The position numbers were made by a program, and so were the translations under genes. Shown here in pieces: positions 61,684-64,000 of a stretch of DNA of 64,000 nt; within the stretch, counting starts at the first letter, position 1; each line of letters opens with the position of its first letter. Origin of the DNA: Brevundimonas vitisensis (GTDB lineage: Bacteria; Pseudomonadota; Alphaproteobacteria; Caulobacterales; Caulobacteraceae); contig NZ_CP067977.1 in the NCBI RefSeq assembly GCF_016656965.1, forward strand, positions 2,581,001-2,645,000. The letters run 5' to 3'. Below the pieces are notes generated by a model, which did no database searches, was not told the DNA's origin, and saw only the letters and a program-made list of their open reading frames with translations.

Positions 61684-62111
61684 GGCCGGTTCGGGGTCCC
61701 GTTCAGGGTCGTTCCGGCGGTGACATTGCCGTTGTTGACCTGATTGGAGTTGACGATGACGGTGTTGTGGTTCCCCTGAACCACAACGTTCAGATTGTTG
61801 CCGATGGCCGTCGAGCCGCCGATCGCGGTGCCGCCGCCCGATCCACCCACGCCGCTGTAGCTGGAAGAGACCCCGCCCGAAGAACGGGAATAGGCGCTGG
61901 CTCCGCTCTGGATCAGGCCATCGACAATGAGGCGATTGCCGTTCTGGTCGCGGGTCGATCCGGTCTGGGCACGCGCGGTGGTGTATCGCGAACCACCATA
62001 GCCGGCCTGCAGCTGTCCCGCCCCCGCAGAGCCGTTCGACTGGGCCTGGGCCGCAGCCCCGGGCAGAACGACGGCAAAGAAGGCGGCCGCAGCGATCAGT
62101 TTCAGTCTCAT
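61680..62111 (-). CDS. hfaA: Holdfast anchor protein HfaA
   Basis: A 143-residue secreted protein, first gene of the hfa cluster. The ATG at 62111 begins MRLKLIAAAAFFAVVLPGAAAQAQ, a signal peptide; the open frame extends upstream into the promoter. The mature part is Gly/Ser-rich, then has TAIGNNLNVVVQGNHNTVIVNSNQ, a pattern of alternating hydrophobic and Asn/Gln residues as in curlin-like amyloid repeats. HfaA in Caulobacter forms very stable oligomers that hold the holdfast at the pole. It is the right size and position for HfaA. Confidence 0.87.
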   Translation of the reverse strand: MRLKLIAAAAFFAVVLPGAAAQAQSNGSAGAGQLQAGYGGSRYTTARAQTGSTRDQNGNRLIVDGLIQSGASAYSRSSGGVSSSYSGVGGSGGGTAIGGSTAIGNNLNVVVQGNHNTVIVNSNQVNNGNVTAGTTLNGTPNRP

Positions 62112-62182
62112 CGGGCGGTCCTCACGCAGATTGACGGTCACGGTTCGGCAAGCAATCCGCGTGCCAAGGTGGGACATGGTTA

Positions 62183-62197
62183 TTAAGAACGGCTTGA
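62183..62197. promoter_or_regulatory. CtrA-box-like element upstream of hfaA
   Basis: TTAA-GAACGGC-TTGA matches the CtrA consensus TTAA-N7-TTAA except for one base in the second half. It lies 72 bases upstream of the hfaA ATG and 32 bases upstream of the divergent rhomboid gene's ATG. CtrA is the cell-cycle regulator of Caulobacterales, and holdfast-anchor genes are cell-cycle controlled, so the position is sensible. Binding is not proven. Confidence 0.5.
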
Positions 62198-62228
62198 TGC
62201 CGCCGATGAGCGCGCGCATTTGAACACC

Positions 62229-62912
62229 ATGCAGTCGCCACCCCCTCCAGTCGGCCAGGCTGGCCGCCAGCCGATCCTGAATGCGCCGCCACTCGCGGTC
62301 GCCTTGGCTCTGTCGATGCCGGCGCTCTATTTATTGCAGGAGCGGATGCCCGAACTGGCGCGTCAGGGAGCCTTCTATACGCGGGACCTGGACGACGGCC
62401 GCTGGACCGGCCTGTTCACCGCCATGCTGCTGCATCAGGGATGGGCCCACGTGGCCATGAATGCGCTAGGAGCCCTGACCTTTGCGGCACCGGTCGCCCG
62501 GCTGATGCGCGGCGGTCGGGGCGTGGCCGCCTTCTTCTTTCTCTATGTGCTGTGCGGGGTGATGGCGGCGCTGGGATTTGGCCTGGTCCATCGGGGCGAG
62601 GACATCGGCATGGTGGGCGCGTCGGGGGCTGTATTCGGCCTGATCGGAGCCTCGACCCGGTTGATCGGCACGCGCGGCTGGGTCCGGCCGCTGTTCGACC
62701 GCCAGGTTCTGACCATGGCGGCAGCCTGGATGATGGTAAATGCCGCGTTTGGCCTCATCGGCTTCGCGCCGGGGGCGGGGGGCGCCGCCATCGCATGGGA
62801 AGCCCATGCCTTTGGCTTCGTCACGGGCATACTGGTTATCGGGCCCCTGGGCCGGACGTTCACGCGCGACATGTTTGCGTCCGGGCCCGACCTGAGTGAT
62901 CCTGTGGGATAA
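62229..62912 (+). CDS. Rhomboid-family intramembrane serine protease
   Basis: A 227-residue membrane protein with six hydrophobic spans. The catalytic Ser is in MVGASGAVFGLIGA and the catalytic His in AWEAHAFGFVTGILVIG. HQGWAHVAMNALGALTFAAPV supplies the conserved His/Asn motif of the second span. ATG at 62229 is chosen over a TTG at 62220. It cleaves substrates within the membrane; targets are unknown. It is divergent from hfaA across a 117-base gap. Confidence 0.92.
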   Translation: MQSPPPPVGQAGRQPILNAPPLAVALALSMPALYLLQERMPELARQGAFYTRDLDDGRWTGLFTAMLLHQGWAHVAMNALGALTFAAPVARLMRGGRGVAAFFFLYVLCGVMAALGFGLVHRGEDIGMVGASGAVFGLIGASTRLIGTRGWVRPLFDRQVLTMAAAWMMVNAAFGLIGFAPGAGGAAIAWEAHAFGFVTGILVIGPLGRTFTRDMFASGPDLSDPVG

Positions 62913-62962
62913 GAAGCGGTCCATCCGCGGCCGCCCCAGGAAACACAGCCAGGAGCCGCCCG

Positions 62963-63391
62963 ATGCTTGTTGCCGAAATCCTCAAGGATAAGGGAGGCGC
63001 GGTCTTCTCGATCGCCCCCCAGAATACGGTCGCCCAGGCCTGCGCCGAGCTTGAAAGCCGTCGCGTGGGAGCCCTGATCGTTTGCGATGAGGAACGCGTC
63101 GTGGGGGTGCTGTCAGAGCGCGACGTGGTGCGGGCCATCGCCAGGGACGGGGAAGCCAGCCTGGAGCGACCGGTGTCTGACTATATGACGCGTGACGTCA
63201 TCTTCGCCGAACCCGCCGAGACGGTCGCGGTCCTGATGACCCGGATGACGGACCGCCGCATCCGGCATCTGCCTGTGCTGAAGGCCGGCCGCCTGACCGG
63301 GGTGGTGTCCATCGGGGATGTGGTGAAATGCCAGATCGCCGAAGCCACCCACGAAGCCGAGAGCCTGCGGACGTATATCGCTGCTGGCTGA
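62963..63391 (+). CDS. Two-CBS-domain protein
   Basis: A 142-residue protein made of a CBS pair. The first covers residues 1-65 (GGAVFSIAPQNTVAQACAEL, GVLSERDVVRAI), the second 75-140 (YMTRDVIFAEPAETVAVLM, IRHLPVLKAGRLTGVVSIGDVVK). Such Bateman modules bind adenine nucleotides and regulate partners. CAGGAG precedes the start. The 50-base gap after the rhomboid gene suggests possible co-transcription. Confidence 0.93.
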   Translation: MLVAEILKDKGGAVFSIAPQNTVAQACAELESRRVGALIVCDEERVVGVLSERDVVRAIARDGEASLERPVSDYMTRDVIFAEPAETVAVLMTRMTDRRIRHLPVLKAGRLTGVVSIGDVVKCQIAEATHEAESLRTYIAAG

Positions 63392-63550
63392 ACGCCGAAC
63401 CGTCAGAAAATGACGGATTTGCGAAATGGCCGCTTGCTGCACGAAAGGGCGCGGCCTATATCGCCGCCTCGCTCGGAAACGGGCCGGCCGCCGGGGACCG
63501 AAGGCAGAGACGCCCTCGACGCTTCGGAACGGCAAGGGGGTAAAAACCTC

Positions 63551-63579
63551 TTGCGCTTACGGAAGGTTCCACATAGTAT
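63551..63579 (+). promoter_or_regulatory. Candidate rrn promoter P1
   Basis: TTGCGC (63551-63556) and TAGTAT (63574-63579) are separated by exactly 17 bases, downstream of the CBS-domain gene. It would start a long transcript toward the 16S gene beyond the window. Confidence 0.5.
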
Positions 63580-63697
63580 CCGCGCTCTGATCGAATCGTC
63601 GAAACGGCCCTAACGGGAAGCCTAAGACTTCCCCGAAGACGCCGCGCTGCCTTAAAGTTCTCGAACTTCTTGGCGGTAAAAAACTTTGACGTTTTGG

Positions 63698-63726
63698 TTG
63701 ACTGTGGGGCGGGGCTTCTTTAGGAA
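63698..63726 (+). promoter_or_regulatory. Candidate rrn promoter P2
   Basis: TTGACT (63698-63703) is followed after 17 bases by TAGGAA (63721-63726) and a GC-rich discriminator (CGCCGCTCCCG), the kind of sequence that makes rRNA promoters sensitive to growth rate. Confidence 0.45.
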
Positions 63727-63800
63727 CGCCGCTCCCGCTGGCCGGAGAGTTTCTCTGGCGGGCGCTGCGAAAAAGAAGTTCTTCTTTCGAAAAGAACGGA

Positions 63801-63829
63801 TTGACGCGGGACACTGAGGCGACTACATC
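63801..63829 (+). promoter_or_regulatory. Candidate rrn promoter P3 with Caulobacter-type consensus
   Basis: TTGACGC (63801-63807) matches the Caulobacter housekeeping -35 TTGACGS in full, and ACTACATC (63822-63829) matches the -10 GCTANAWC except its first base, with 14 bases between them. A GC-rich discriminator (GCCGCCTCCGCC) follows. Just upstream is a perfect repeat AAAGAAG-TT-CTTCTTT (63772-63787). Confidence 0.6.
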
Positions 63830-63839
63830 GCCGCCTCCG

Positions 63840-64000
63840 CCGGCCACCGGCGCTAAACAGTGGGGTCCGGGAGATCTGGACCTGGTCTTTGAAATCGTTG
63901 ATCTGGAAAGAGAAACGCAGGCGGCGGTGTCCTAGCGACGGTTCTTTGGAACTGTTTGTCGACACTGACAACTGCGGTCTTTTTGAAAAGATACAACCAT
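63840..64000 (+). other. Leader of a ribosomal RNA operon (16S gene just beyond the window)
   Basis: The sequence has no coding frame and resembles alphaproteobacterial pre-16S leaders: a boxA-like TGGTCTTTGAAA (63883-63894), GAAAGAGAAACGCAGG, and small hairpins (GTTC-TTTG-GAAC; TTGTC-GACACT-GACAA) that would form the 5' half of the RNase III processing stem. The conserved 16S 5' end (GAGTTTGATC) is not reached. The 160 bases from 63392 to 63550 hold no evident feature. Confidence 0.7.

Noticed and set aside
1..63900. tRNA genes
   Set aside because: Intergenic gaps were read for cloverleaf-like segments with a GTTCGANNC arm; none was convincing.
1..64000. Insertion sequences, prophage, integrase or CRISPR arrays
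   Set aside because: No transposase or integrase motifs, no regularly spaced repeat-spacer pattern and no flanking target duplications were seen.

Overview
The window is high-GC, densely packed chromosomal DNA from an alphaproteobacterium of the order Caulobacterales, most likely Brevundimonas or a close relative. The best marker is the hfaABD holdfast-anchor cluster at 59475-62111, which is characteristic of stalked or holdfast-bearing Caulobacterales. The rest of the gene content and several Caulobacter-like promoter motifs fit this. No insertion sequences, prophage genes, CRISPR arrays or tRNA genes were found.

Bases 1-20991 are a surface-polysaccharide/LPS locus. A truncated UDP-glucuronate-4-epimerase-like gene (+ strand) opens the window. 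It converges on a 13-gene minus-strand run (16080 to 683) in which most neighbours overlap by 1-17 bases. The run encodes four GT4-type glycosyltransferases plus one more divergent GT-B enzyme, one GT2 enzyme, a methyltransferase, a Wzx-like flippase, a Wzy/WaaL-like membrane protein and two OafA-type acyltransferases. It also holds two unusual proteins, a signal-less FG-GAP/PQQ-like beta-propeller and an alpha/alpha-barrel-like protein. Two tandem paralogous acyltransferases (+) follow, then hldE-hldD (-) for ADP-heptose synthesis.

Bases 21042-35219 are mixed housekeeping and envelope genes: a Tat-exported serine hydrolase, a secreted protein built of ten 7-residue beta-strand repeats, an MliC-DUF4232 lipoprotein, the kbl-tdh threonine-catabolism pair, a type IB topoisomerase, rlmJ, hemF, ppdK and a small outer-membrane beta-barrel. 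Bases 35310-39935 hold a FabH-like synthase, a KpsC-type Kdo transferase, a CitE-like lyase and a free-methionine-sulfoxide reductase. Bases 40214-43203 are a Sel1 lipoprotein plus beta-helix pair that ends in a strong terminator.

Bases 43282-53037 include a CoxE-like VWA protein, a GNAT enzyme, a histone-deacetylase-family amidohydrolase, a histidine phosphatase and the isoprenoid cluster xseB-csaA-ispA-dxs, followed by a CPA2 antiporter. Bases 53089-59339 hold phoH with a terminator-like hairpin in its leader, a gamma-carbonic anhydrase, a DUF1457 PAS protein, a Pro/Cys-rich secreted protein and a two-domain M16 peptidase. hfaD-hfaB-hfaA, a rhomboid protease and a CBS-domain protein come next. 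The last 600 bases carry tandem promoters and the leader of a ribosomal RNA operon whose 16S gene should begin just beyond the window.

The most rewarding places for a second look are the heptad-repeat protein (22915-23421), the shared motifs in HfaA and HfaD, the signal-less propeller/barrel pair in the polysaccharide operon, the phoH leader hairpin, and the KpsC locus.
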